A DNA stretch of 64,000 nucleotides from Bugulina stolonifera (Eukaryota; Bryozoa; Gymnolaemata; Cheilostomatida; Bugulidae): contig OW285187.1 in NCBI GenBank assembly GCA_935421135.1, positions 13,541,929 to 13,605,928 of the forward strand. Direction: 5' to 3'. Of the stretch, positions 46,201 to 58,700 are shown in pieces. The notes below the pieces were generated by a model. The model worked only from the letters and a program-made list of their open reading frames with translations. It was not told the origin of the DNA and ran no database searches. A program made the position numbers and the translations under genes. Position 1 is the stretch's first letter. Every line of letters starts with the position of its first letter.

Positions 46201-47184
46201 TCTACCTGTAGCTACAGCACCTGAATCACCAGTTGGGTTACTAGTACTCGTGTCAACATCTGTAGTATCAAGATCTGTTGGTGCCTCTGCTACAAACATA
46301 AAATTACAGACTAAAATACGCGTATGTACATTACAACAAACATATAGTTTTAGTTTTAACATTTCTTATACTCAGTCAGATGTAGCAATGTCTTTCCTAT
46401 GACTATGACAATCATGCATTGTGTATTTTGTTTTTGAGATTGCCAAGGAGAACAAATGACTTTGCCAACTGAGAATGATACAAGTTATGAGATTTGTCTC
46501 ATGCTGGCCTGCCTATTGTAAACCCTGAGTCCAATAAATTTCAATGCAATGAACACCTAGGTCACTACTAGCAGTGAACATTACTGAATATTTTATATGT
46601 ATTTCAGTTCTCATTAACAAGATTTTACCTGAAGTAGTTGGTCTATTGCTCTGAGTGAAATTTACTAGATCTGTATCACTAGCACTTTCGAGATAGTCTA
46701 CAACAACATGTATAACCATATATAACAAATTAACAACCTCGGCCTTTGAAATCAAAGTTTTGGGGTAGTCAGTCTTTTCAAGCAATTATTTGTGAACTAT
46801 GGTTGGTTACAATAGTATTGAAAATTATATAAAAAACAATAATGCTTACATGTTTTTTTAGCTAGTTTATGAGGAGGTTCTTCATCTACAGCGTTAGAAG
46901 ATGAATTAGCCTGAGCAGCTAAAATATAACAGAACATGATTGAGATGAAATCATATCCATAGTTATCTTTTATTTTTTGTTGGGCCTATCTATTTCCAAT
47001 AGCATATTTATATACATGTAATATTATTATGTTTGTGGTCGAGTGAACTAGAATTTGTGACGAGAAGCAAGCCTTGAAATATTGTGGTGAAACAGCATGC
47101 CTGGACATAGACTGAGTTCTTACGCTTTAGTACATGACTATGCATATACACTTATCCATATTATCCATTCATGCATATTGTCTT

Positions 47185-48083
47185 ACCTTCCAAGCCCTTC
47201 CCATACCAGTGTCCTATAGGCACTCGTATATAACTACACTCAAAACATTACAATATTATAATATCACCATGCATACTTATACTATATCTTAATCAACTAC
47301 TATCGTGTGCTCCATATTGTTATCCACCAATCAGATCCATTGCAATTACACTTTGGTTTTTCCCACATATTATAAGCAATTGTCTTCTCTTACCTGATTG
47401 TATTAAACAGAGTCTTTTACCATGTACTTTTTAAGGCCGATATCTTGGAATAGGCTCGTACTTATGTACTTTCCATTTCGGACTATTGTAAGCACTTTTT
47501 GTGCCAAGGTCGTCCCTTTTTGTGGCCGACGTCGGGCGGAACCATCCATGTTGTTGCATCAGTTCCGGACCCGATACCTTGTCGGCCTCTTTTTGCCGGA
47601 AGTAGATTTAGTATATAAGGCAGCGTATTTTGCGCTCTAATAAAGCCACATCTCCTAAACCTATAGAGGCTTACTCTTGTAGGCGGGTAACTCCACCGGC
47701 GGATCCATAGATCCATACGGCTCGAGTTCATCCCCATCCTCGTTTAAGCATATCTCTACACCACTTCTACGACTTAGGTCGATCTCGGATTCTATATGAA
47801 TCTAGCGTCGGGCTTAAGATCCTAGAATACCAGATCTTTCATTGCACTCCTCTGGAGTATAAAGTCTACAAGACCTACGTCGGTCCTGAGCTCTTCAATG
47901 AGTCTTGGCATCGGCCTACGTCAGATACACAATAATAAGAGCACCTAATAACTGTTCACTCTGTAATGAGCAGAAGGTTACTTGGTCGGCCTCTACCACC
48001 TTCCAAGCCCTTCCCATACCAGTGTCCTATCGGCACTCGTATGTAACTACACTCAAAACATTACAATATTATAATATCACCAT
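47185..48083 (+). mobile_element. LTR-like element inside an intron of the hAT-like gene
   Basis: Bounded by an 86-bp direct repeat (47,185-47,270 and 47,998-48,083, two mismatches). Between these lie a TATA box (AGTATATAAGGC near 47,611) and AATAAAG (near 47,639), the same order as in the solo LTRs at 13,481 and 51,819, and shared blocks such as CATGTTGTTGC and TTCCGGA show a related family. No coding region for retroelement proteins is present. Confidence 0.55.
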
Positions 48084-48599
48084 CTTATTTAGACATAGAT
48101 GTAGCTTACGTGTTCCTTTGTAACTCTTTTGTTGTGACTCTTTTCCCTCAGCATCAGCAAGCGTTCCAGTCTTCGCAGCTAAAATATAATAAAAATCATA
48201 GATTGAAAAAGTTTTCTTCGTAATTTATTTGAATCATCCAGAGACAAATATTTTGAATTTGCTATTAAATATGTCTTTTATTCCATTCCCCAGAGATTGG
48301 GTTTATTATATTTTTGAACATGATTCAATGACCTACACCTTTTTAATTTAAATCAGGAAAGTTAAATAAATTGAATGGTGGAGCTGGTGCTGGCTGTAAT
48401 GAGCAGTAGGCCTACTACTAATAGCTAGCTGAGTGACTCAACCACAAGCTACAGAAAAGCAAGCTAGCTACATCATTTTAGTCACTCAAAATCTGGAATA
48501 TTAAATGAGTATCGCAGCACTAACGCCCTGGCATCTTGGACAATGGGACTGGCTCTGCCTGTGGTTAGCAGTAATAGCCAGCTGAGTGACAATCACAGT

Positions 48600-48730
48600 A
48601 CTACTACCACCATCTACTACTACTGCTACTACTATTACTACTAAGCCTGCTGCTATTGCTGCTACTACAACTAGGCCAACTGTTACTACTAGTCTTACTA
48701 CTAATACAAACTCTACCACTACTATGAGTA
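48600..48730. repeat. Degenerate ACT/CTG trinucleotide repeat
   Basis: Interrupted (CTA)n/(CTG)n sequence in the first intron of the hAT-like gene. ORFs translating to runs of Ser or Val here are repeat artefacts. Confidence 0.7.
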
Positions 48731-48907
48731 CCAGGTGTTGGCTTTGACTTTGATAATCCTAACTCCAAATTTGACTGAGTGACCAAAATTCCTGCAGTTT
48801 CGTTTGTTTTGTTGTTATATCCTTTGCCTAACAAAGATGACTATGTATGTAGATAATCAAATACCTGCTCGTGTTAAGAAGTCCTTCATCGAACTCTGTT
48901 TAGGCAT

Positions 48908-49749
48908 CTCAAGACGAACTAAGACTCAATCAACAAAAAATATAGATAAAGCTGTAAGAGAAATCGAATGAAATGAAATAAAGCATGAAGGGAAATGAAA
49001 TTGGAATTTGCCGCTAGTAGCTTAGAACCTTGTTGACATGTAGTACTTGAAGGCAATCTCTATAGTTAGCCCTGCTGACTAGTCACTTGCTTCAGATTCT
49101 GGCCTAAAGGCTATTGCCATAGTTTAGTTTCTTACAAATATGTATGCCTAAAACGAGGGCGCAGAAGTGTCGCCCGATAGTAATATTTTTTCATATAAGA
49201 AACTCAGGCGCAGTAGTGTTCCAATTGCGTGCGAGATTCTAAGAGAAAAGTTCGTTGCTATGATACAAGGAAAATAAATGGAGTCGCATTTGATTTATTA
49301 TAATAGTAATCTGCAGGGGGTCTATCAGCCTGAGGGACCCCCTAAAATTTGTTGTGGGGGACGACGTCTCCCGCGAACCCCCCCAACTTTGACCACTGTG
49401 TAATGCTAATTACAACCCTTATTTTGTATAGACAGCGGCCGATGAAATGCAAATCGCTAGGGTGTATTTAAATACCCAGAAGTCCGTCTGTTAGGTCACG
49501 TGTCCATGTAACACTTGAAATATAAGACAATGACTTGTGTGGGAATCCATAACAATATTCTAGCCTGTTACCTGACTTACATGTAGTTAAATGTTCCTGC
49601 TAACAATATTGAATTGTCTGAAAATAGCTTTTCGGAGTCATCTCATATTACTAGTTTTTTCTGTTCTCAATACTGGTTTATTTCTAGAAGAAATAAAATT
49701 GGCTAGTAGTTTGAGATATTTCATTGTATAATTGAGAATTTTTTTGCAG
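48908..49749. promoter_or_regulatory. Head-to-head intergenic region with promoter-like motifs
   Basis: Separates the hAT-like start (48,907, minus) from the solenoid-protein start (49,762, plus). It holds an octamer ATGCAAAT (49,447-49,454), a TATA-like TATTTAAATA (49,465-49,474), and a CACGTG E-box (49,497-49,502) closely spaced and oriented towards the plus-strand gene, plus a GC-rich inverted repeat AGGGGGTC/GACCCCCT (49,315-49,343). A 5' UTR acceptor ends at 49,749, so an untranslated first exon probably lies here. Confidence 0.4.
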
Positions 49750-49761
49750 GCCTCCTAAAAG

Positions 49762-52700
49762 ATGTCTTTGCATTTACGGACCCGTGTTCACTTGCATCAT
49801 CCAGCATACAAAACTGTGGGGAACTTATGCTTTGAATGTGCCACAAGCCTTCTTTCAACTGTCACTCACTCCCAGCAGTGGAAACTGAGGGTTTTGTTAG
49901 ATGAGTTATGTGTTACCATTGCTAACAAACCGAGTGGTGTCAAAAAGTTAATAATTGAAGAACCAAGAACCTGGACAGCTGATTTCATACACCAGCTGTT
50001 AGGTAGTGTTATGTTCATGTTATGCTTATCCACATGACTGGCTTTGGTGGTGGATGTGGTGTAACTACAGTCCCTATAAAGTTGGAATGTTTTATATACA
50101 TGTTTTATACACATATACACTGCTTTCCCATATTTTATTATTCTAGTTGAATAGCCGACAATTATTCATAAATAAGACAGGAGGTGCTTAGAGAACACAA
50201 GATTCAGTAAACTTAAAATTTGCATTCACATTGGAATTTTAACATTTCTACTTCATTTTCACAATCTGTCTGCAATGTATTACAGAAGTGGGCTTGTCAT
50301 CATCTCATAACCTATTGGAAGAAACTCTTAGAGGTAGGCAGCGGACAGCACATTTATTGAGTTTTATTATTGAAATAATTTTTCTCCTGGTTTTAGTGTG
50401 TTGTGGACACTATTAATTTTATTAATTATAGCACTTGTGATACTTTTTGTTCTAAGGATTTTAATTCTGACCTGCCAGAGGCTTTGCTAACACCCCATAT
50501 GCCACAAGTTGACCATAGAGGAGTTTATCGTGTGTAGTTGGCTCAGTAAACATAGACGAAGATTGTTTTTATTAAGGATACCGAGCTGATGTAGTAGTAA
50601 TGTGTTCAAACCCCAATCAAGGATTGGTTATTTTCACATACATGGAATCAGGTCTCTGGCTGCTCAGAAGTAAACTTTTTACATTGAACTTGTAGTTGTT
50701 GCTGCTTTGGTGCAGATAGATTGTGTTAATGAGTTATGGATCAGGAAAACAGTAACTAGTTGGGTAAGTATTCAAATATTTAGAAAACAATAAGCACTTT
50801 GAATCTTGAACATCTATTCATAGTTGTCTTCTTCTGAATCGGGTGACACACGAAACATACCCAACACATGTGCAACATTGAATTATTAGTTGTTGGGCAC
50901 TTGCCATCCGCCGATGTATTAGGAGTCATGTTCTTGCTAACAATATAATGTGTTAACGAAATCTAGAGGTGAATGTTAACAAAGCTAAGTTCTTTGAATA
51001 ATCAAAGGTCTACTATCCCACTCTTGGAGTTGAAGTCATTACATTGATTTCTAATGTACCACTCTGCTACAATATACTTGTAGACAATGGTGAACTCACA
51101 GAGAATAAAGCACTCCGCTGTCTTATCTTTGCTAACTTTACTTATGAAGGGAAAAGATATGCAAAGTTTCTTCGCTGACTACGGTACTGTATTCTTAGTA
51201 ACTTGCTCACTTGAAAATGTTTATTGATAGCCACATAACTTTTATGCCCAAACTAAAATGTGTCTGGATAGGCATTAGAAGCTAGCCTGATAAATCTCAA
51301 TATGCATTAAAGCTAATGAATGCATCTAGTCTTGTTATCCAACATTGTCCTATCTATAATACTAGTGCGATTACATAATACTTTGATGGGGTGATATTTG
51401 TGCATTGCTGACTAAGCAAACCCTGCCACATTATATTGGCTGCACCATAATAGAAGTACATGTAGCTCTAGCAGCATCTGTGTGGAAGGGATGTGGCCAT
51501 TGGTCAAGTTCTTGTACTTTAGAATTTAGGCGATTGCAGGAGTTACTTTCTTTTGAAATCAAATGTGGAACTGATTAGGCTTTTAAGAAATATTATTTTG
51601 GGTTCTTCAGCACCATCATTTTTAGTGCTAAATAATATAGCAGAGATGATTAGTTCATTTTTAATTTACTTGCATGGTAAAATAATTTCACTGGAGTGTT
51701 ACCCCGACACCTGCATCACTTGTAGTAACAGTATCTATTCTTCTGTAGACTTATGATGTATGATTGGTAGTTTGTAAGGCTTTCAATATTGTTTAATAAG
51801 GAAATCATTCCGTAATATTGTAATGGTTTCTGTGATTTGGTGCGGTCGTCCTTGGACGACTATCGACCCAGAAATGAAGTGCCTATGAGTGGTAATAGGA
51901 CTTCGCATTACATGAAAGATCGAGCGGTCTCAGTAGCCCAAATACTACCAAAGACGACCCATCTGATCTCAAGTCCGACCTTCAGACTATACAATGAAAG
52001 AGAGTAGTTCAACCTAGTAGGCGGTTCGCTAAGCGAATGACCTAGTAAAAGGAAGAGAAAGTCCCTGTATCAAGTATAGATGTGTCTTTATTGAAAGCCA
52101 AGTGTAGACTGAGACAATGAACAGTAAAACAGTGCCCTTTATATAGTATAAGGACTTCCGGCCGACGTGACGTCGGGAAAAGACGACGTGTGGTCGTCCG
52201 GAAGTTGCGCAACAAGATGGCCGCCGGAAGCCCGACGGCCGACCCAAAATAGGTCGGGTTCTACAAAAGTTGCTTATAATGGTCCAATTCATGTACAAAA
52301 TGAATATCAATGGATTCTGAGAGGTCGGGCCTCTGTACATGGGTATAAAAGGCATTAAAAGACTTAGAAATAATCACACAATCATATATAACAATATAAG
52401 AGTAAAGTACAAGCAGATATATACATGTATGCACGCAATAATGAGTGTCAGATGTAAGATACGACTGGGCGTACCATCACAATATTGTAGTGCCTAATAA
52501 ACAACTATTTTGAGTTATATGTTTCCTGGCTTATGGAAACCCGGAATCCACAATGTAATACCCATCTAACATTCTGAAATCTAACTAGGGACTAATAAAT
52601 TGATGTTAGCCCTGCACTACTGCATAGTGCTGTTAGCATACTAAATGTTACTGAAGGAGTTTTTATCCGAGACAATGATGCTGTGTAGACCTATATTTGG

Positions 52701-55700
52701 TGATCTCAGCATTGCAATTAGATGTGTAGACATAGTAACGCATGCATTGTAGGCAGTTGATATGCATAATTGAGCCATAGAGTACATCATGTAATGAGCC
52801 CTGCATCATTCTCTGAATGAGTTAATGCTAGTAGTTCACATTTATAATCATCCTGTTGTGCTCATGTCAAAATGTTCATGGGTATGTTATTCTTACAGAG
52901 GAGTATGTGCTAAACAGTATTATGAAAGGGTTTTATCACGAGGAGGCCATTGAACAAACCCTGAAGTGTCTCGCTGCTATTAAGGATGTTTCCAACTCTC
53001 TTAGTCGCTGCCATGGCCCTCAGCTGCTGTCTCAATTATTAGCAGTTGCAGAAAAAGGTCCAAAATGCCAACAGATTGCCGCTGGTAATTTCTTGAAAGT
53101 TACACGTACATGTAGCCTACATGAATATATATGTAATTATTGAACTATTCCTGTAGATGCTCCCACTATATTGTAGCCATAGTCTGCTGTGTTCTCATGA
53201 CCTATTAAATAGGTCAACTATACTTATGGTGCAATCATGTTAATAAAGTTTCAAACTCAAATACTTCACTTTAAAAAATTTAAAAGTTTTCATTTCCTAA
53301 CCTGGCCACCCCTCAAATGGTGCTAATATTGTTCAATGTTGACGTGTTATAAACTTTTACTATTGTTCAATTCGTTTTTGTTTTGATGTTGATCTGTGTC
53401 ATTAATTAGTTGTTTTGTTTATATTTAGAGTTGCTACAGCAATTTACAACCCAGTCTTATCCTACATCAATAGACTGGTTGGCAGACAATCCAGAATTGG
53501 TACCAGTTATGAAGAGAATTATTGCTAAAAATGGTTCAAAAGCTTCCTTTCATATTTGCCAAGTTATGTTGGAGATATTTAGATGTTCTGATGCCACAGG
53601 TCTGCACGCCCTTCTGGTTGGATCGGATATGTTTGGTAAGTTACTAGTGGGTGTCATGCTTGCAACTTATCAAACTACTAGTACGAGTATTATGTAGTAA
53701 TGTATGAGTTTGCAACTGCAAGTTTGATGCATGATTGCAAATTTAACATATTCATGTGTATAAATATGTTTACAACTTGTAAACTACATGTACATGTATA
53801 TGCTATGTACCTAGATCTTGTGTTGTGTAGGGAATTTTCAAGCGTATTCTGATAGAGCGTGAAGCTGGAATAGACGTAGGTAAACGATTCCTGCATTATT
53901 TTCTACAAATGTGTAAATGCCTACCGGCATCGTATAATGTTCATAAAAATTTCGAATGGTTATACTAACTTGGAAGTTAGTGCTGTAATCAAACTAGATT
54001 ATATTCCAATGTTTTACTTGGCTAATTAGCCATTGTGTGTGCCGTTTATAAATCATAGTTTCTACAGAGGTATTATAAACAGGTAACTACTACGCTTTGC
54101 TATATAATTGCAATATATCAAGACTGGTGGCATTTAACATTTATGGTAATGAGTGCTGTTTCTGATATAGGAAATGCTAATGGTTTTATGATTTTTAGTA
54201 GGCAGGCATGCACCGGCATGCAACTTGAATGTCAGCTTACGTTTGTTCTTCCCATGTGTGCTAATAGTGAGTTGGATCAATGGGCCTGTGTTACTCCTAC
54301 ATGAACCCCATCTGTGTATATGTTTTGGTGCAGCACATTGGTAGTCTACATGTAGTGCAATATCCTCCTTCATCCATTGGTAAAAATTTTGATAGCCTTG
54401 CCGATACCTCTACAATAATAAAGTAGTGGAAATAACTCCCGTTATGGGATTTGATTTCTCTCTAATTTTATAGATGTGTTATGTAACAGTATATCCACCC
54501 AAGATCACAGCTACATTGCAGCAGCGATGGAGAATATATATCACCTGTGTAACTTGACACTCGGCTGTAAAGGAACAATAGCCACAGACTACTGTAAGTC
54601 CACAGGATAGATGTGTACAATAATGGCTACCCTGCTCTATTACTGTAGTACATGCATGTAACTACCCACTACACTGTATATGTGTTCTATTCTGAGGGTG
54701 TAAGACTGTATACACATTATGTCTATACATTAGGTTTATTGTTCAGATGCTAAGTATAGGAAACAAGTGTTTAACTGCATAACTCAAGTCTGGTAGTAGA
54801 AATCTTTGTGGTCTGTTATAGCTCACATATGATACAGATGCACTCCTCCATACATAGTCTATATTTATGGCACCTGTGTATAATTATCAACTTTACTTAT
54901 CTACATCATACATTGTGTAGTGATTCAAGTTGTGTGTTTTATGGTGTTATACTGCCCTGTAGATATTGACAGATTGCTAAGGACCTGTCTGCACTTAGTC
55001 AAGCTGTCTAATCAAGAGGCTCTAAGTAAAGCTCTGCAGTCCGCTATCCTTCTCCTTACCAAGTAATGTTGACCCTTTATTTGGAATTTCATTATTTAGA
55101 ATGAGTTGGAGATTTTGTTCACTAAAATTGCACACTGTTGGCTTGCATACATACGTGATATTTTGTGTACATAATTATACACTATACTCAAGCTGCATAC
55201 AGTGTACTGTTTCGGTGTTTGACACCTCATCAGTGCAGCTCAGAAATATACCTAGGAGCGCACCTTGGCAATACTATTTAAAAGCCTATTTAAAAGGTGT
55301 GAAATATACTAAACCAGCGTTCTCAAGCTGCCAGAGACAGCGAAAATTGCACGAGGCTAACAGTTCAGTGTATCTCCCAGTAGAGTGCTCTAGAAATTGG
55401 TATTGCTACCAATTTCGAGCGTAATACTCAGTCTGCATAAATCTATAAATTATAGATGCATTTTAAAATGCCTAACTCAAATAAACACTATCATATGATT
55501 GTACATGTACATAAATACAAGTCTGTACATGCGTAGTTTGAAATTGTTTAATCATATCCCTACCATTACATTTTGTCGTCCAACCATTATAATCATAAAC
55601 AGTAGCATCAACATTGTCATGTTTTACAGCATGGGAGAGTGTAGAGTTGGCAACATCTCAAAGAACACCCAATCATTGGCTTTGAGTCTCGTGGATTCCA

Positions 55701-58700
55701 TACTCACTGATGACTTTAAGCTGCTAGATACAACAACTCTCCATACTATCGTCATACTGAACATGTTTCTTGAGTAAGCGTCTATTATCATAATGGTATA
55801 AAAGTGTTAGGAAATGCATCAAGGTGATACGGAATAAAAATCACTTGTTTCTCAATTTTGAGAGGAGTGTTACCATCTTCAAACCCTTTTTATTCTTGTA
55901 GGTCAAAATTGTTCAACACAGGATGTGTTACTTCTCTTCTCAAACTTCTCTCGCAAGTTACTCTTCGAATATCAGTCCTGTCAGCATATCAAACTGAATC
56001 CACAGAGGTTCAAGAACTATTTGTCACTTACATCCGGTTGTTGAATAACTCTTTATGGTACGCAAACTCATGTTATATTTGATAACCATCTTCATTGTGC
56101 GAATGTGTGTGTATTGTGGTTCATGTCATATATACCTCTACAATGTATACATGTATATCTATAATATATTGCTACATAGCTGTATGAGACTGGTACAGTA
56201 ATTTATAACTGAGTAACCATCCTAGGTACTGCAATGCTAATGTATATTATTGTAGTACTATTTATATCTGTCTAACGGAAATTGCCTCCTCCTGTTTGTT
56301 CATATCTGAATGAATCTGTGGAATATGTTACATCTTTCTTTCCGGTGATGTAAATATGAGTGACCCATGTATTAGTTTTGTAAAAAGCCAGGGGTAAGAA
56401 CTAGACTAAACCAACAGATTTTTGTATGAGATTCTTATATATTTAAATATTGGCTGGTTTTAGGTGTGCCACTCAAACTGATTCTGGTAGTGCTGCAACA
56501 GGCACTCCTGAGGAGAAAGGAAATCTCTGTATGCTCGTATTTGAAGCCTTAGAAACAGCTGTTCTGGGGATATATGAGGTTGTGCATACAATCTGTTGAT
56601 AACAATAATGTGTTTCTAGCAAGGTGTAGTAATTGCAGTGGTCTTGCCTTCAGTTTAGTGCAAATCCATATCAACTTCGAGTTTAGTCAACAAACAATAT
56701 AGTGGAGATAACAGGTTTCTAGTGTAAACAAATGGCCATACATATTTTCATATTTAAATATTTATAGTATTTCAACTCTTAAATGATATTGGAATTATGT
56801 ATGTGGTATTGTAGTTTGACAGGTCTGAGCTGAAAAGCTTGTGAGATATTTTGTCAAGATTATAATATGTTCTTAGAACATTATTTTTGTTCTAAAGCTA
56901 AATGACTAAAGGTGTTATAATAACTAGTTTGTATGGAATTGATTTATTTAAAATGTGGAAGTTGTCACCTAACCTAGAATAGTATAGTTTTAGTATTAAA
57001 TAATACAATGAGATTCTTTTTTCTTCCATTTTAGCATCTGTTGGTTAATGAGAACAGGAGGAACCTTCCTGCCATATCACACCAAGTATTTACTCTGTTT
57101 AATGCCGTGTCACATGTACCAGGCCCTCAAGCAAGCAAGTTCACCCAGAACTTCATGGATGCTGGAGGATTGTTCATCTGTTTGCAGTTGAAGCAATGGT
57201 ACAACTCATACTAGTATTATGATAGGATATTTATATCAATGATTTAGCTTGCTTTTTAATCATGTTTGAGATATTGTGTAGGATACAAGCATACAAGATC
57301 CAGGCGCCGATTTGTACAAATTTGCTGCTATAAGAATAATTGAAACTCATTTCTGAAGGTGATAACCTTTAACTTAGGGAAATAATGCAGTTGCTATTAG
57401 GATGATGCCGCAAGGTAATACATATAGGTAGGATAACTCCCAACTAAAACGTACACCACTTAATACTGATGTATAAATATGCACATATCTTAATCTTTTT
57501 TCATCTACTGGTTAACTGGTTAACTGCTGGTTAGCTGGTTAACCTCTCAGTGGGTTTAAGTAATCATTTGCTACTTAGGTTTGCTGCCCTAATATTGTTA
57601 TCCACTTGTATAGTTTACTGTTGTTTATTTACTCTTATTCACTTATATATTTTACTGCTTTATATTTATTAATAGGGACAAAGGCGAGGATCGATCACCA
57701 ATTGCTACCTTTCTAGCTTTCCTTGTCACTCAGTTCTATCAACAATTTTCTCGAGGCATCGGAGTAAATATTTCCATTGAATCAGTACAAGAAATCCCAG
57801 GTAATTTCTACTTTATAACCATATCTATCCTAGATTTTTGCTCTTCAAAATGAATGTAGAACTTGGCCCGACAATTTTGGAATAGGACAATTTATGCATC
57901 TTATTCTATTGTCTTATTCTATCATCTTATTCTATCGTCTTATTCTATCATCTTATTCTATCATCTTATTCTATTAATTGGTTTGGCACTGTACCACTTT
58001 AACCTGTATGCTAAAAGAAGTTCGACTCATTGACTGGTTTTCATCATTATGTCTGGGGAATAGGTGATGCTTCACTTTCTCAATGTATCTTTTTCATTGT
58101 AGCAGACATAAACGCTTTGTTTGCTGAAATATTTTCCTGTAAAGATGATAGAATTCTCTCTATGTTGATTGATATAGCATGTGCTGTTTCTCTCTCAGAC
58201 AAGAGGTAGGTTATATATGTATATTATAGTCAGTCCTGGCTTACAAGTAGACATGCATGTGCATAACTGTGTAGGTTAGCACACAATAATTGTTGATATA
58301 AAATAAAAATTTCAATGAAAATAATTGATTCCATAGGTTGCAAACAAATTGTGTGGCATTCCTGTAAGACTAACAGAATTCAGTACATTGGTATACTTTT
58401 TGCTACTGTGTAGTAAACAATAACAGAGTTTAAATTATTTCACTGTGTGGAACACGCCTTTTGGGGGTTATCTTTCCCATGTAGATGTTACAATCCTCGA
58501 CAAGTGTTGTAGATTACACAACGTCAGTCAACAAAATATTTAGATGTTCATAGTTAAGTAAGGTACATGTAGGTATTGTTGTGAGAAGTTATTGAAAAGT
58601 GAGGGCGTGTCGTTTGTTTATTTGTAGTGGAAATAGAAAGCTGGCATGGCTGATCATGGAGTCGGCCAGTAAAGGCTATGACATCATCAAGTTTCAAAGA

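Larger units (their letters stand above)
43610..48907 (-). pseudogene. Multi-exon hAT-like gene with two frameshifts
   Basis: Start ATG at 48,907 with an in-frame TGA upstream. Exons: 48865-48907 (MPKQSSMKDFLTRA), 48110-48178, 46850-46918, 46629-46697, 46206-46286, then a large exon from 45,839 (just inside the 418-codon ORF 44,602-45,858) to about 43,700. All small exons join in phase 1. The large exon has a zinc-finger-like start (LGCTTCRNF), VLIDESKTVSG, CLACDGASVMLGRNSG, IIWHCCNHRLELAV and RWAASSLRSLQAV, then, after a 1-nt shift near 44,630-44,645, GLHKYLSSVNFVINL, and after a second shift near 44,035-44,050 the hAT C-terminus PVSTAECERGFSCMNNIL. It resembles the KIAA1586/ZNF862-type branch of hAT-derived proteins. 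The two frameshifts make it a pseudogene unless they are assembly errors. Confidence 0.75.
50334..52898 (+). other. Intron 2 of the solenoid-protein gene
   Basis: 2.6 kb, with a dispersed-repeat copy at 50,794-50,946 and the inverted solo LTR at 51,819-52,481. No coding exon is seen. Confidence 0.6.

Noticed and set aside
48501..48834. Valine- and serine-rich ORFs
   Set aside because: They are translations of a degenerate trinucleotide repeat.
53831..53880. Possible extra exon of the solenoid gene (reads GIFKRILIEREAGIDV between AG and GT)
   Set aside because: Its frame does not fit the phase-1 donor at 53,635 (it would hit a stop), while 53,635 joins 54,474 cleanly.
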